In this document: in pieces, positions 52,468 through 61,041 of the stretch | How positions within the stretch are numbered: the stretch's first letter is position 1 | Layout of the letters: each line of letters starts with the position of its first letter | Source of the DNA: a beta proteobacterium AAP65 | GTDB taxonomy: Bacteria > Pseudomonadota > Gammaproteobacteria > Burkholderiales > Burkholderiaceae_C | NCBI GenBank assembly: GCA_001295865.1 | Contig: LJHW01000027.1 | Span: forward strand, 1-64,000 | Length of the DNA: 64,000 nucleotides | Direction of reading: 5' to 3' | Translations under genes and position numbers: made by a program | Notes under the pieces: generated by a model | Database searches by the model: none | What the model was told of the DNA's origin: nothing | Seen by the model: the letters and a program-made list of their open reading frames with translations, nothing else

Positions 52468-53145
52468 TCAGACCGCCAGCAGCGGCGCGCGGAAGACGTA
52501 GCCCACGCGCGATTTCGACTGCAGCGGCACCACGGCTGGCGTGGCGCGTTCGATGCGGCGACGCAGGCGGTAGATGGTGGCGTTGAGGTTGTCGCCATCC
52601 GGCGGCAGGCCCAGGCGCTCACACAGGGTCTCGCGCGTCACGGGCTCGCCGGCGGCCTGGACAAAACACTCGACGACGGCCATGTCGCCTTCGCTCAAGT
52701 CGACGTGGATGCCATCGGGCGCCACCAGTTGGCGGGCGCGGCGGTCCAGCTTCCACGGTGCGACGCCGGGGCTGCCCGAGGCCACGCGGCGCTGCACCGC
52801 CTCGATGGCCAGCGCCACCTGCTCGAACTGCACCGGCTTGGCCAGGAACATGTCGGCACCGGCCGTGATGACCTGGCTGAAGACATCGGAAGCCACGCGT
52901 CCCGACACCACCAGGATGCCCGCCTGCGTGCGCCGGCGCAGCAGCTTGACGAGATCCACGCCGTCGATGCCGGGCAGGGTCAGGTCGAGCACGTAGAAGT
53001 CGTGGTCGAAGGCGCTGCCGTCGACCAGCAGATCGCTGCTGTCGGCGTAGGCGCGAACCTGGATGCCGCGGCCTTGCAGGTACTGGGAGAGGAACTCCGA
53101 GAAGTCGCGGTCGTCTTCGACGAGAGCCAGGGTCTTGGGCAACAT
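52468..53145 (-). CDS. OmpR-family response regulator (orphan)
   Basis: A 225-residue two-domain regulator. The receiver (about 1-120) has the acidic pair Glu10-Asp11, phosphoacceptor Asp54 (YVLDLTLPGIDG), Ser81 and Lys103 (LAKP). The winged-helix output (about 130-225) ends NLNATIYRLRRRIERAT...RVGYVFRA. No histidine kinase gene is adjacent, so its partner lies elsewhere. The ATG at 53145 fits the receiver start; an in-frame ATG at 53184 lacks conserved extension. Clean palindromes lie just upstream. Confidence 0.87.
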   Translation of the reverse strand: MLPKTLALVEDDRDFSEFLSQYLQGRGIQVRAYADSSDLLVDGSAFDHDFYVLDLTLPGIDGVDLVKLLRRRTQAGILVVSGRVASDVFSQVITAGADMFLAKPVQFEQVALAIEAVQRRVASGSPGVAPWKLDRRARQLVAPDGIHVDLSEGDMAVVECFVQAAGEPVTRETLCERLGLPPDGDNLNATIYRLRRRIERATPAVVPLQSKSRVGYVFRAPLLAV

Positions 53146-53199
53146 GGTGTTCAAGGGCAACAGGGCAACTGCGAAAACCGACATTGGAACCCAAGATGA

Positions 53200-53219
53200 C
53201 ACAGGCCGCGGGGCCTGTG
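53200..53219. repeat. 8-bp hairpin upstream of the response regulator
   Basis: CACAGGCC-GCGG-GGCCTGTG is a perfect stem-loop, 55 bp upstream of the regulator ATG on the minus strand. Possibly a leader hairpin or operator. Confidence 0.45.
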
Positions 53220-53240
53220 AAACGCCGTTTCTCGGCTCTT

Positions 53241-53252
53241 CAAAGCGCTTTG
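53241..53252. promoter_or_regulatory. 12-bp palindrome CAAAGCGCTTTG
   Basis: A perfect palindrome 96 bp upstream of the orphan response regulator, in a 236-bp gap without a gene. It could be an autoregulatory site, but OmpR-type regulators more often bind direct repeats. Confidence 0.35.
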
Positions 53253-53381
53253 GCGCATATGTGATGCCTCGCAGCTGTGCACCCATGATTTCTGCTTCAA
53301 GCGCGGCCGGCTTTCATCCCGTTGGAGGACGAAGCGCCGGCCGTGCTGTCGCGCCACCGCGACGAGCGGCGGGCCCGGATG

Positions 53382-54308
53382 TCAGCTGGCCGCCCCGGCG
53401 CCGCGTTCGCGCCAGCGCACCAGCATGTAGAAACAGCCGCCGGCGAAGACCAGGCCCCCCAGCAGCAGCGGCGAGGGCAGGTCGCGCAGCGCGAGGCTGA
53501 AGTCGTGCAGGGCCCAGCCCGCGAGGTTGTGCAAGGCTTGCTCCGGGCTGTCCGTGCCCTGCATCCTCAGTTCCCGGCCGGTGTGCAGCAGTGAGCGCGC
53601 GGCGCCCTTCAGCAAGCCCACTGTGATGTCAGAGAGCAAGGGCTGCCCGAACAGCCGGTTCAGCAACTGGCTGCCCAGGCCGATGCCCACGCCCAGGATG
53701 ACCCACGACCAGCTGCGGAACCAGGCCGACAGCAGCACCACCAACAGGATCAGCGGCGACATCCACAGCACCGCCAGCGGCAAGCCGGCGAGCAGCCGCG
53801 CAGCGAGGGCCAGGATGGCCGGCAGGAGATCGAGCCAGGGCAGGGCGAACCACTCGCCGATGCCGACCACGCGCGTCACCAGCACCAGCGACACCAGCAG
53901 CCCGCCCAGCAGGCCGGCCAGCAGCGCGGCGGCCGGCACCAGCAGCAGGTGCACCACCAGCGGCGCCGCGAGGCTGGCGCTGTGCGTGGCCGGCAGCGAG
54001 AGCCAGAACTCCACCGAGCGGTCGCTGTGGTCGCGCCGGGCCATGCCGGCGATGATGATGATGGAGCTGAAACACGCGATCAGGAACAGCGTCGCGGCAC
54101 TGCCGGCCATCGACGCCACCGTCAGCAACGAGGCCAGCTGCAGGGGGCGCAACTGGCTGTTGACCGCCTCGGCTTCGTCGCCGCCGAGCTGAATCTGGCC
54201 GAAGCTCAGCAGCAGCAGTGCGATGCCCAGCGGCACCGCGATCATCAGTGCCCAGCCGAAGCGGTACTGCAGCCATTCGCGCCGCAACAGGGGAAGGATC
54301 TTGTTCAT
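53382..54308 (-). CDS. ABC-2 type transporter permease
   Basis: A 308-residue protein with six or more predicted membrane helices (for example 18-36, 68-90, 115-140, 165-180, 190-207, 280-296). The start MNKILPLLRREWLQYRFGWALM is typical of ABC-2 permeases. It follows the ATPase gene by 27 bp and is the third gene of a gntR-ATPase-permease operon, like the Ytr system of Bacillus. The transported molecule is unknown. The protein ends with a basic, small-residue tail. Confidence 0.82.
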   Translation of the reverse strand: MNKILPLLRREWLQYRFGWALMIAVPLGIALLLLSFGQIQLGGDEAEAVNSQLRPLQLASLLTVASMAGSAATLFLIACFSSIIIIAGMARRDHSDRSVEFWLSLPATHSASLAAPLVVHLLLVPAAALLAGLLGGLLVSLVLVTRVVGIGEWFALPWLDLLPAILALAARLLAGLPLAVLWMSPLILLVVLLSAWFRSWSWVILGVGIGLGSQLLNRLFGQPLLSDITVGLLKGAARSLLHTGRELRMQGTDSPEQALHNLAGWALHDFSLALRDLPSPLLLGGLVFAGGCFYMLVRWRERGAGAAS

Positions 54309-54335
54309 GGGTGAGGCCTCGTCGGGGTTCGAGCT

Positions 54336-55244
54336 TCAGAACTGGGTGCGGTCGAGTTCGGGCTTGCGGGTCAGCGCCACGAACAGGTCGACCAGGCTGG
54401 GGCGGATGCGCTGGCCCAGGGCCTGCACGTGCGCCGGGGGCGCGCCGTCGAAGATGGCGGCGTTGCCGGCAGGGCCGGCGCCGGTGCGGTAACGCAGCAG
54501 CGGGTGCGCTGCTGCGATCTGCTCGGCCACGGCAGCGTCGTGGCTCACGCCGACAAAACGCTTTTCCATGTCTTCGAGGCTGATGCTCAGCACCAGCTTG
54601 CCCTCGTTGAGCATCAGCACGTCGGACAGCAGGCTCTCGATCTCTTCGACTTGGTGGGTGCTGATGAGCACGCTGCGCTCGCCGTCGCACCACTCGTCGA
54701 TGAGCATCTCGTAGAAGGCCTTGCGCGAGAGGACATCCAGGCCCAACGTGGGCTCGTCCAGGATCATCAGCCGCGCGTCGATGGCCGCCACCAGCGCCAG
54801 GTGGGCCTGCACCACCATGCCCTTGGACAGCGTCTTGACCTTGTCGTTCAAGCCCACGCTGGTGCGGCGCAGCAGCGCGCGGGCACGGTCGGCAGAGAAA
54901 CGCGGGTGCAAACCGCTCATCAGCGAGATGAGATCGCTCACCCGCGCCCAGCGCGGCAGGATGGCCACGTCGGGGATGTAGCAGGCCTGCTCCAGCAGCT
55001 GCGCGCGTTGCGGCCGCGGGCTCATGCCCAGCACGCTGAGTTCACCACCACCCTGGCCCAGATCGACCAGGCCCACCATGGCCTTCATCAGCGAAGACTT
55101 GCCGGCCCCGTTGTGGCCCAGCAGGCCGACCACGCGGCCCTTGGGGATGGTGAAGCTGACGTCATCCACCGCCAGCTTGGCGCCGTAGCGCACATTGAGA
55201 TGGCTGGCCCTCACCAGCACGTCTTGCGATTCAGCGGCGTTCAT
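54336..55244 (-). CDS. ABC transporter ATP-binding protein
   Basis: A 302-residue ATPase. Walker A is GHNGAGKSS (43-51), the signature reads LSKGM instead of the canonical LSGGQ, Walker B is LMILDEP and the switch His is in ISTHQVEE. The C-terminal 90 residues are an extra domain common in ABC-2 exporters. The first codon overlaps the gntR stop (TGATG). It should power the permease encoded just downstream. Confidence 0.88.
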   Translation of the reverse strand: MNAAESQDVLVRASHLNVRYGAKLAVDDVSFTIPKGRVVGLLGHNGAGKSSLMKAMVGLVDLGQGGGELSVLGMSPRPQRAQLLEQACYIPDVAILPRWARVSDLISLMSGLHPRFSADRARALLRRTSVGLNDKVKTLSKGMVVQAHLALVAAIDARLMILDEPTLGLDVLSRKAFYEMLIDEWCDGERSVLISTHQVEEIESLLSDVLMLNEGKLVLSISLEDMEKRFVGVSHDAAVAEQIAAAHPLLRYRTGAGPAGNAAIFDGAPPAHVQALGQRIRPSLVDLFVALTRKPELDRTQF

Positions 55245-55594
55245 CAACGCTCCTCCCAGTTCAGTTGTTGTGCCCCGATGCCCAGGCGGCGCAGGCGCTC
55301 GCGCAGCAGCGGCCATTCGGTGTTGAGAAAGCGGTGGCGCTCGGCGGCGCGCAGGCGTTCGCGGGCGCCGGCCGTCACGTACAGGCCGAGGCCGCGGCGG
55401 GCCTCGAGCAGGCCTTCTTCGTCCAGCGCCTGCAGCGCGCGGGTGACGGTCAGCGGGTTGAGCAGGTACTGCCCAGCCAGCGCCCGCACCGAGGGCATGG
55501 CCGCGCCTTCTTCGGGTTCGCCGTCGAGCAGCTGCGCGGCCAGGATGTCGGCCAGCTGCTGGTAGATCGGTTGTTTGTCATGCCAGGTCTGCAT
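55244..55594 (-). CDS. GntR-family regulator, YtrA subfamily
   Basis: A 116-residue regulator with only the winged-helix domain and a short tail: PIYQQLADILAAQLLDG, AMPSVRALAGQYLLNPLTVTRALQALDEEGLLEARRGLGLYV. The lack of a large effector domain is typical of YtrA, which controls an adjacent ABC exporter. The ATG at 55594 precedes the conserved core; upstream codons overlap the operator. It is the first gene of the operon, and the dyad at 55607-55630 lies at its promoter, so autoregulation is likely. Confidence 0.87.
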   Translation of the reverse strand: MQTWHDKQPIYQQLADILAAQLLDGEPEEGAAMPSVRALAGQYLLNPLTVTRALQALDEEGLLEARRGLGLYVTAGARERLRAAERHRFLNTEWPLLRERLRRLGIGAQQLNWEER

Positions 55595-55606
55595 GGGGCG
55601 CCTGCT

Positions 55607-55630
55607 GGTGTGTTGGTGATGTAGCACACC
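55607..55630. promoter_or_regulatory. Operator dyad of the GntR/ABC operon
   Basis: GGTGTG (55607-55612) and CACACC (55625-55630) form a 6-bp dyad spaced by 12 bp, directly upstream of the gntR ATG. A TATGGT near 55628-55634 on the minus strand may be the -10 box, so a bound repressor would block RNA polymerase, as in YtrA-type autoregulation. Confidence 0.5.
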
Positions 55631-55663
55631 ATATCAAGGCGCCTCGGGTCTTGCCTGCGTGTT

Positions 55664-55697
55664 GCGACAGGCTGCACAGCGCGGCGACAGGCTGCAC
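55664..55697. repeat. Tandem direct repeat, 20-bp period
   Basis: GCGACAGGCTGCAC occurs at 55664-55677 and again at 55684-55697, exactly 20 bp apart (about two helical turns). It sits between the alcohol dehydrogenase stop (55716) and the gntR promoter. It may be an activator site or a small duplication. Confidence 0.45.
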
Positions 55698-55715
55698 GGC
55701 CTGCCGCCGCTGCCC

Positions 55716-56864
55716 TCACATCGAGGCTTGCAGCATCGCCAGGTAATCGCCGCGCGTGGCCAGGCGGGGGTTGGTCTTGTGGCAGTGGTCGGCCATCGCG
55801 CCATCGACGATGCGTTCGAAGAGGTCTTCGGTGACGCCCATCGCCCGCAAGCCGCTGGGCAGGCCCAGGCGGGCGTTGAGCGCTGTCACGGCTTCGGCCA
55901 CGGCATGGCCTTCGGCGTCACAGCCGGGCAGACCCATGGCGTGCGCCAAACGCTGCAGGCGCTGTTCGGCCTGCATGCTGGGCGCCGCGGCGTTGAAGCG
56001 CAGCACCGCGGGCAGGAACATGGCATTCAAGGTGCCGTGGTGCAGCCGCGGGTTGACGCCGCCCAGGCTGTGGCTGAGCGAATGCACGCAGCCCAGGCCT
56101 TTCTGGAAAGCCATGGCGCCCTGCATGCTCGCGCTCATCATGTGCCAGCGGGCTTCGCGGTCCAACCCGTCGCGCGTGGCGCGTTCGATGTGCGCCCAGC
56201 CGCGCGCCAGGCCGTCCAGCGCAATGCCGTCGGCCGGCGGGTTCACGGCGTGGGCCATGAAGGTTTCCATGCAGTGCGCGATGGCGTCCATGCCGGTGGC
56301 CGCCGTCAGGCCCGGCGGCAAGCCGAGTGTCAGCTCGGGGTCGAGCAGCGCCGCCTTGGGCATCAGGTGCCAGCTGTGGAAGCCCAGCTTGCGGCCGTCT
56401 TCGACGATGACGATGGCGCCGCGCGCCACCTCGCTGCCGGTGCCGGCCGTGGTGGGCACGGCGATCAGCGGCGGCACGGCGGTTGTGATCTTCGGGCTGC
56501 CGCCTTCGATGGTGGCGTAGGTGGCCAGCGGCCCCGGGTGCGTGGCGGCGATGGCCACGCCCTTGGCCAGGTCGATGCTGCTGCCGCCGCCCACGGCGAT
56601 CAGGCCGTCGCAGCCTTCGCGGCGGTACACCTCCACCGCGGCGCGCACGGCGGCCTCCGTCGGGTTGCTGGGCGTGCCGTCGAACACGGCGTGGGGCAGG
56701 GCGCCCAGCGCATCCAGCGCCGCCTGCAGCACGCCGGCCGCGCGCACGCCGGCGTCGGTCACCACCAGCGGGCGGGTCATGCCGGTGCGCTGGCATTCCT
56801 CGGGCAAGAGGCGCACGGCGCCGTGGTCGAGGTCGATCTGCGTGAGGTAGAGGATGCGGGCCAT
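55716..56864 (-). CDS. Iron-containing alcohol dehydrogenase
   Basis: A 382-residue group III alcohol dehydrogenase. The NAD(P)-binding GGGSSID (92-98), PTTAGTGSEV (137-146), metal ligands Asp193 and His197 (GMDAIAHCMETF), HSLSHSLGG and the NPRLHHG segment are all present. It oxidises or reduces an alcohol/aldehyde pair; the substrate is unknown, and members of this family include lactaldehyde, butanol and maleylacetate reductases. It is divergent from the esterase gene with 48 bp between starts. Confidence 0.87.
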   Translation of the reverse strand: MARILYLTQIDLDHGAVRLLPEECQRTGMTRPLVVTDAGVRAAGVLQAALDALGALPHAVFDGTPSNPTEAAVRAAVEVYRREGCDGLIAVGGGSSIDLAKGVAIAATHPGPLATYATIEGGSPKITTAVPPLIAVPTTAGTGSEVARGAIVIVEDGRKLGFHSWHLMPKAALLDPELTLGLPPGLTAATGMDAIAHCMETFMAHAVNPPADGIALDGLARGWAHIERATRDGLDREARWHMMSASMQGAMAFQKGLGCVHSLSHSLGGVNPRLHHGTLNAMFLPAVLRFNAAAPSMQAEQRLQRLAHAMGLPGCDAEGHAVAEAVTALNARLGLPSGLRAMGVTEDLFERIVDGAMADHCHKTNPRLATRGDYLAMLQASM

Positions 56865-56912
56865 GTCCTGCGCTGCCGAAAGCGTTGGGGGGAGTGTGCG
56901 ACAGGGGAAAGT

Positions 56913-57854
56913 ATGCTCCGCGCCGCCTTGAACACGAACCTGCTCACCCCCCAGATGGCCGGCGTGCTGGACCGCATCCAGCGCGCCAAGCGCCCGCCCT
57001 TCCACACGATGAGCCCCGCGGCAGCGCGCGCGGCCTACGACGCCGCGGCCGAGGTGCTGGATTTCCCCCGTGCCCCACTGGCCCGCGTGCAGGCGCTGAC
57101 GTTGCCTGGTGGCGATGGCGCCCCCCGCCCGGCGCGCCTGTACGCCGCGAGCGATGAGCCCGGCCCGGGCCTGCTCTACCTGCACGGTGGCGGCTTCGTG
57201 ATCGGCAGCCTGGAAACGCACGACAGCCTGTGCCGCCAGCTGGCCCTGCGCAGCGGCCGCACGGTGGTGGCCTTGGACTACCGCCTGGCACCCGAACACC
57301 GCTTCCCGGCCGCCGTGGACGACGCCTGGGCGGCGCTGCAGGCCCTGAGCGCCGAACCCGCGCGCTACGGCCTGGCCGCCGCCCCCCTGGCCGTGGCGGG
57401 TGACAGCGCCGGCGGCACCCTGGCCGCCGTGTGCGCGCTGCTGGCGCGCGACCACCGCCTGCCGCTGGCATTGCAGCTGCTCATCACGCCCGGCACCACG
57501 GCGCTGGCCGACACGCCTTCGCACCACCTCTTCGGCCACGGCTTCCTGCTCGACCGCGAAGCCATCCACTGGTTCTTCGACCACTACATCGACCGCGAAC
57601 ACCGCCACGACTGGCGTTTCGCGCCGCTCGAGGCCGAGGCGGATGGCGTGGCGCCGGCAGCGGTGCTGCTGGCGGAGTGCGACCCGCTGGTGGACGAAGG
57701 CCTGGCCTACGCCGACCGCCTGCGCGCCGCCGGCGTGCCGGTGCAGCTGGAGCTGGTGCGAGGCATGACGCACGACTTCATCAAGATGGGCCGCGTGCTG
57801 AAGGAGGCCAGCGCCGCGCTGGACTTCGCCGCCGCTGCCTTGCGAGCAACCTGA
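56913..57854 (+). CDS. Alpha/beta hydrolase, HSL-type esterase
   Basis: A 313-residue esterase of the hormone-sensitive lipase family (family IV). HGGGF (91-95) forms the oxyanion hole, Ser165 lies in GDSAGG, an Asp in ECDPLVDEG and His in GMTHDFIKMG. No signal peptide is visible. It should hydrolyse short acyl esters. It is divergent from the alcohol dehydrogenase and 14 bp upstream of the thioesterase-acetyltransferase fusion, so the pair may share a transcript. Confidence 0.88.
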   Translation: MLRAALNTNLLTPQMAGVLDRIQRAKRPPFHTMSPAAARAAYDAAAEVLDFPRAPLARVQALTLPGGDGAPRPARLYAASDEPGPGLLYLHGGGFVIGSLETHDSLCRQLALRSGRTVVALDYRLAPEHRFPAAVDDAWAALQALSAEPARYGLAAAPLAVAGDSAGGTLAAVCALLARDHRLPLALQLLITPGTTALADTPSHHLFGHGFLLDREAIHWFFDHYIDREHRHDWRFAPLEAEADGVAPAAVLLAECDPLVDEGLAYADRLRAAGVPVQLELVRGMTHDFIKMGRVLKEASAALDFAAAALRAT

Positions 57855-57868
57855 GAGAACGAAGCCCC

Positions 57869-58729
57869 ATGATGAAACGCAGCGAGTTCCGCTTCTTCGA
57901 CCGCCTGCGCGTGCGCTGGGCCGAGGTCGACCTGCAGAAGATCGTCTTCAACGGCCACTACCTGATGTACGTGGACACCGCCGTCTCGGGCTACTGGCGC
58001 ACGCTGGCCTTGCCCTACCACGACACCATGCACACGCTGGGTGGTGATCTCTACGTGCGGAAGGCCACGCTGGAGTACCTGGGCTCGGCGCGCTACGACG
58101 ACGTGCTGCAGGTCGGCCTGCGCTGTGCGCGCATCGGCAACTCGTCGCTCACCTTCCAGACCGCGGTGTTCCGAGGTGAGCAGTGCCTGGTGCATGGCGA
58201 AGTGGTCTATGTCTTCGCCGACCCGGCGTCACAGACCTCGCGCCCGGTGCCCGAGGCGCTGCGGCGTGTGCTGAACGGCTTTGAAGCGGGCGAGCCGGTG
58301 CTGGACGTGCGGGTGGGCTCGTGGGCCGAGCTCGGGGCCGCTGCGCAGCAGGTGCGCCAGCCGGTGTTTGTCGACGAGCAGGGCATCGCGCCCGAACTGG
58401 TGGTGGACGAGGCCGATGCCGGCGCCGTGCACGCCGTGGCTTTCAACCGCCTGGGCGTGCCGGTGGCCACCGGGCGGCTGCTGCAGCCCTCACGCGGGCT
58501 CGCCCAGGTTGGGCGCATGGCGACGTTGGCCTCGGTGCGCGGCGGGCAGCTCGGCGGCGCGGTGCTGCACGCGCTGATGCAGGCGGCGCGCGAGCGCGGT
58601 GACGTTGCCATGGTGCTGCACGCGCAGAGCACGGCCGTGGGCTTCTACCTGCGCCACGGCTTCACGCCGGACGGTCAGGAATTCCAGACCGCCGGTATCC
58701 CGCACCAGACGATGCGGCGTGTGCTGTGA
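57869..58729 (+). CDS. Fused hotdog thioesterase and GNAT acetyltransferase
   Basis: A 286-residue two-domain protein. Residues about 1-138 are a YbgC/4HBT-type hotdog thioesterase with RWAEVDLQKIVFNGHYL (catalytic Asp21). Residues about 145-286 are a GNAT domain: FVDEQGI, the acetyl-CoA loop RGGQLGG (224-230) and FYLRHGFTPDGQEFQTAGIPHQ, an ElaA/YjcF-like pattern. There is one stop and no frameshift signal, so the fusion is real in sequence. It is 14 bp downstream of the esterase. The thioester and acceptor are unknown. Confidence 0.88.
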   Translation: MMKRSEFRFFDRLRVRWAEVDLQKIVFNGHYLMYVDTAVSGYWRTLALPYHDTMHTLGGDLYVRKATLEYLGSARYDDVLQVGLRCARIGNSSLTFQTAVFRGEQCLVHGEVVYVFADPASQTSRPVPEALRRVLNGFEAGEPVLDVRVGSWAELGAAAQQVRQPVFVDEQGIAPELVVDEADAGAVHAVAFNRLGVPVATGRLLQPSRGLAQVGRMATLASVRGGQLGGAVLHALMQAARERGDVAMVLHAQSTAVGFYLRHGFTPDGQEFQTAGIPHQTMRRVL

Positions 58730-58738
58730 ACGCTGCGC

Positions 58739-59047
58739 TCAGCCGGCGGCGCTATTGAGTTCGATGAAAGCCTCGACATGCCGCGCCGGCTGGCCGACGC
58801 CGGCATAGGCCGCGGCGGCCTGGCTTTCGATCAGCGCCTGCAGCGCTGGCGTGATGCCGGGCAGGGCCGCGCGGTAGGTTTCCATGAAGGTGACGCGTTC
58901 GCCGCCTTCATCGGCACGGCGCAGCAAGTGAACCTCCAGGCCGGGCAGTTCGGTCTTCAGGCGTTGCACGAAAGCCGCCGCCGCTGACTGGGCCACGGCC
59001 GCCTGGGCCGCCGGCACCTTCCAGTAGACGTAGATCTCGCGCGCCAT
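58739..59047 (-). CDS. DUF4936 family protein
   Basis: A 102-residue protein: EIYVYWKVPAAQAA, a central helical region with RLKTELPGLEVHLLRRAD, then VTFMETY and ALQALIESQ. It matches DUF4936, a small family of mainly betaproteobacteria that tends to lie beside ygfZ. The ATG at 59047 begins the conserved EIYVYWK segment; the upstream ATG at 59065 lies inside the end of ygfZ. It starts 4 bp after the ygfZ stop, so it is probably co-translated. The function is unknown. Confidence 0.75.
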   Translation of the reverse strand: MAREIYVYWKVPAAQAAVAQSAAAAFVQRLKTELPGLEVHLLRRADEGGERVTFMETYRAALPGITPALQALIESQAAAAYAGVGQPARHVEAFIELNSAAG

Positions 59048-59051
59048 GAGC

Positions 59052-60002
59052 TCAGCTGTCGTCACGCGCCAGGTCGTAGGGCAGGGCGCCGGGCGTCAGC
59101 TGCGGGCCGGTGGCGCTGCCGGCGTGCAGGGGCGCGCCGGCTTCGACGGCCGCGATCTTCATTTCCACCAGCGCCACGTGCTGGCCGGCCAGCTGCCCGG
59201 CCAAGGCCACCATGCCGGCGGGCTGCTCGGGCTCGGTGGCGATGAAAACTTCCTGCGCCGGCTGCAGTGCGGTGTCGCCGGTCAGCACGTAGGCGCGGCG
59301 TTTGAGCGTGCCGCGGTACTGGCTGCGTGCCACCACCTCCTGGCCGGGGTAGCAGCCTTTCTTGAAGTTCACGCCGCCCACCAGCTCCAGGTTCACCATC
59401 TGCGGCACGAACTGCTCGCTGGTGGCGGCCACGATGCGCGCCACGCCGCTCAGCACTTCCAGCGCCTGCCAGGTGGCGAGGTTCATCGCCGGGGCTGCAG
59501 GGGCCGTGTCGGGGGTGCCGACCCACAGCGCGCGCGCCACCGGCTGGCCGTCGACCAGCGCGGCGGGCAATTGCAGCTGTTCACCACCGGCGCTTTCAGC
59601 GCGCGTCCAGGGCGCGGCGGCGCCAGCAGCCGCGCCGGCCAAGCCCCACAGCGGCAGTTCGGCACTGGCATCGCTGAGCTTGCACTTGGCGCGCAGCACG
59701 AACATCGACAGGCGCTTCAGCGTGGCCGGCAGCAGGTCGGCGCTGCAGGCCAGCAGCACTTCGTCGGGCCCGCGGCGCCACATCACGAAGCTGGCCAGCA
59801 GCCGGCCCTTGGCCGAGCAGAAGCCTGCGAGCCGCGCCTCGCTCTCGGGCAGGTGTTCGACGTCTTGCGTCAGCTGTCCGTGCAGGAACTTCGCGGCCTC
59901 CGCGCCCTGGGCGCGGATCACGCCCCAGTCGCTCAGGCGCACGGCGCCGGCGGGCAGGGCAGAAGAGGTGGCAGCAGGCACGGTCAGAGCATCGGCGTTC
60001 AT
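59052..60002 (-). CDS. ygfZ: tRNA-modifying / Fe-S cluster assembly protein YgfZ
   Basis: A 316-residue folate-binding protein of the YgfZ/IBA57 family with the invariant KGCYPGQE containing the essential Cys. FLHGQLTQDV lies near the N-terminus, as do GFCSAKGRLLASF and SMFVLRAKC. The family helps repair or assemble some Fe-S enzymes using a folate cofactor. It is divergent from mltG and followed by DUF4936. ATG at 60002 fits the family start. Confidence 0.9.
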   Translation of the reverse strand: MNADALTVPAATSSALPAGAVRLSDWGVIRAQGAEAAKFLHGQLTQDVEHLPESEARLAGFCSAKGRLLASFVMWRRGPDEVLLACSADLLPATLKRLSMFVLRAKCKLSDASAELPLWGLAGAAAGAAAPWTRAESAGGEQLQLPAALVDGQPVARALWVGTPDTAPAAPAMNLATWQALEVLSGVARIVAATSEQFVPQMVNLELVGGVNFKKGCYPGQEVVARSQYRGTLKRRAYVLTGDTALQPAQEVFIATEPEQPAGMVALAGQLAGQHVALVEMKIAAVEAGAPLHAGSATGPQLTPGALPYDLARDDS

Positions 60003-60010
60003 CGCTTCAT

Positions 60011-60016
60011 TATGAT
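60011..60016 (+). promoter_or_regulatory. Candidate -10 box of mltG
   Basis: TATGAT lies 8 bp before the mltG ATG, within the divergent ygfZ/mltG gap. It matches the -10 consensus at five of six positions, but no good -35 is visible; a transcript from it would have a very short leader. Confidence 0.25.
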
Positions 60017-60024
60017 CAGCGGCC

Positions 60025-61041
60025 ATGTCGAGACGGTCCTTGGGGTTACGCCTGTGGCTGCCCCTGCTGGGGCTGCCTTTCCTTGCTGCGGCGCTGGCCG
60101 CTTTCATCGCCTGGCGCTGGCTCGACAGCCCCTTGCTCTTGGCGGCCCCTACAGTCGAGCTCTCCATCGAAACCGGCACCACGCCGCGCGCCGTGGCACA
60201 GGCTTGGGTCGACGCCGGGGTGCAGACCTCGCCAGATTTCCTGTTCGCCTGGTTCCGCGTGTCGGGCGAAGCGCGCCGCATCCGCGCCGGCAGCTACGAA
60301 ATCGAAACCGGCACCACACCGCGCCAACTGCTGGCCAAGCTGGTGCAGGGCGACGAGACGCTGGAACAGTTGCGCATCATCGAAGGCTGGACGCTGCGCC
60401 AGCTGCGCGCGGCGCTGGCCCAGGCCCCGCACCTGAAGCCGACCACTGCCGGGTGGAGCGAGGCGCAGCTGATGCAGGCCCTGGGCGCGCCGGGGGTGGC
60501 GGCTGAAGGGCGCTTCTTCCCCGACACCTACAGCTACAGCCGCGGCGTGAGCGACCTCACGGTGCTCAAGCGCGCCCACGCCACGCTGCAGCGCCGACTG
60601 GCCGAGACCTGGGCGCAGCGCAGCCCCGACACCCCGCTGCAGAGCGCCGATGAACTGCTCACGCTGGCCAGCATCGTCGAGAAGGAAACCGGGCTGCCGT
60701 CCGACCGCGGCCTGGTGGCCGGCGTCTTCATCAACCGCCTGCGCATCGGCATGCCGCTGCAGACCGACCCGACGGTGATCTACGGCCTGGGCGAGGCCTT
60801 CGATGGCAACCTGCGCCGCCGCGACCTGGAAACCGACACACCTTTCAACACCTACACGCGCCGCGGCCTGCCGCCCACGCCCATCTCGATGCCGGGCCTG
60901 GCCTCGCTGCGCGCCGCGCTGAACCCCGCGCCAACGCGCGCGCTGTACTTCGTGGCGCGGGGCGACGGCAGCAGCGTCTTCAGCGAAACCCTCGCCGACC
61001 ATAATCGCGCGGTGAACAAATACCAGCGCGGCCTGCCTTGA
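60025..61041 (+). CDS. mltG: Endolytic murein transglycosylase MltG
   Basis: A 338-residue membrane-anchored lytic enzyme of the YceG family. One transmembrane helix (about 10-31) is followed by a LysM-like region and a catalytic domain with the active-site Glu in [22 protein letters not shown] and [18 protein letters not shown] are conserved. It cleaves nascent glycan strands. Its stop overlaps the TTG start of tmk. It begins the mltG-tmk-holB-pilZ-tatD run. Confidence 0.93.
   Translation: MSRRSLGLRLWLPLLGLPFLAAALAAFIAWRWLDSPLLLAAPTVELSIETGTTPRAVAQAWVDAGVQTSPDFLFAWFRVSGEARRIRAGSYEIETGTTPRQLLAKLVQGDETLEQLRIIEGWTLRQLRAALAQAPHLKPTTAGWSEAQLMQALGAPGVAAEGRFFPDTYSYSRGVSDLTVLKRAHATLQRRLAETWAQRSPDTPLQSADELLTLASIVEKETGLPSDRGLVAGVFINRLRIGMPLQTDPTVIYGLGEAFDGNLRRRDLETDTPFNTYTRRGLPPTPISMPGLASLRAALNPAPTRALYFVARGDGSSVFSETLADHNRAVNKYQRGLP

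Noticed and set aside
55659..56912. Long extension upstream of the esterase ATG at 56913
   Set aside because: It is antisense to the iron alcohol dehydrogenase; the conserved esterase begins at 56913, with a purine-rich site upstream.
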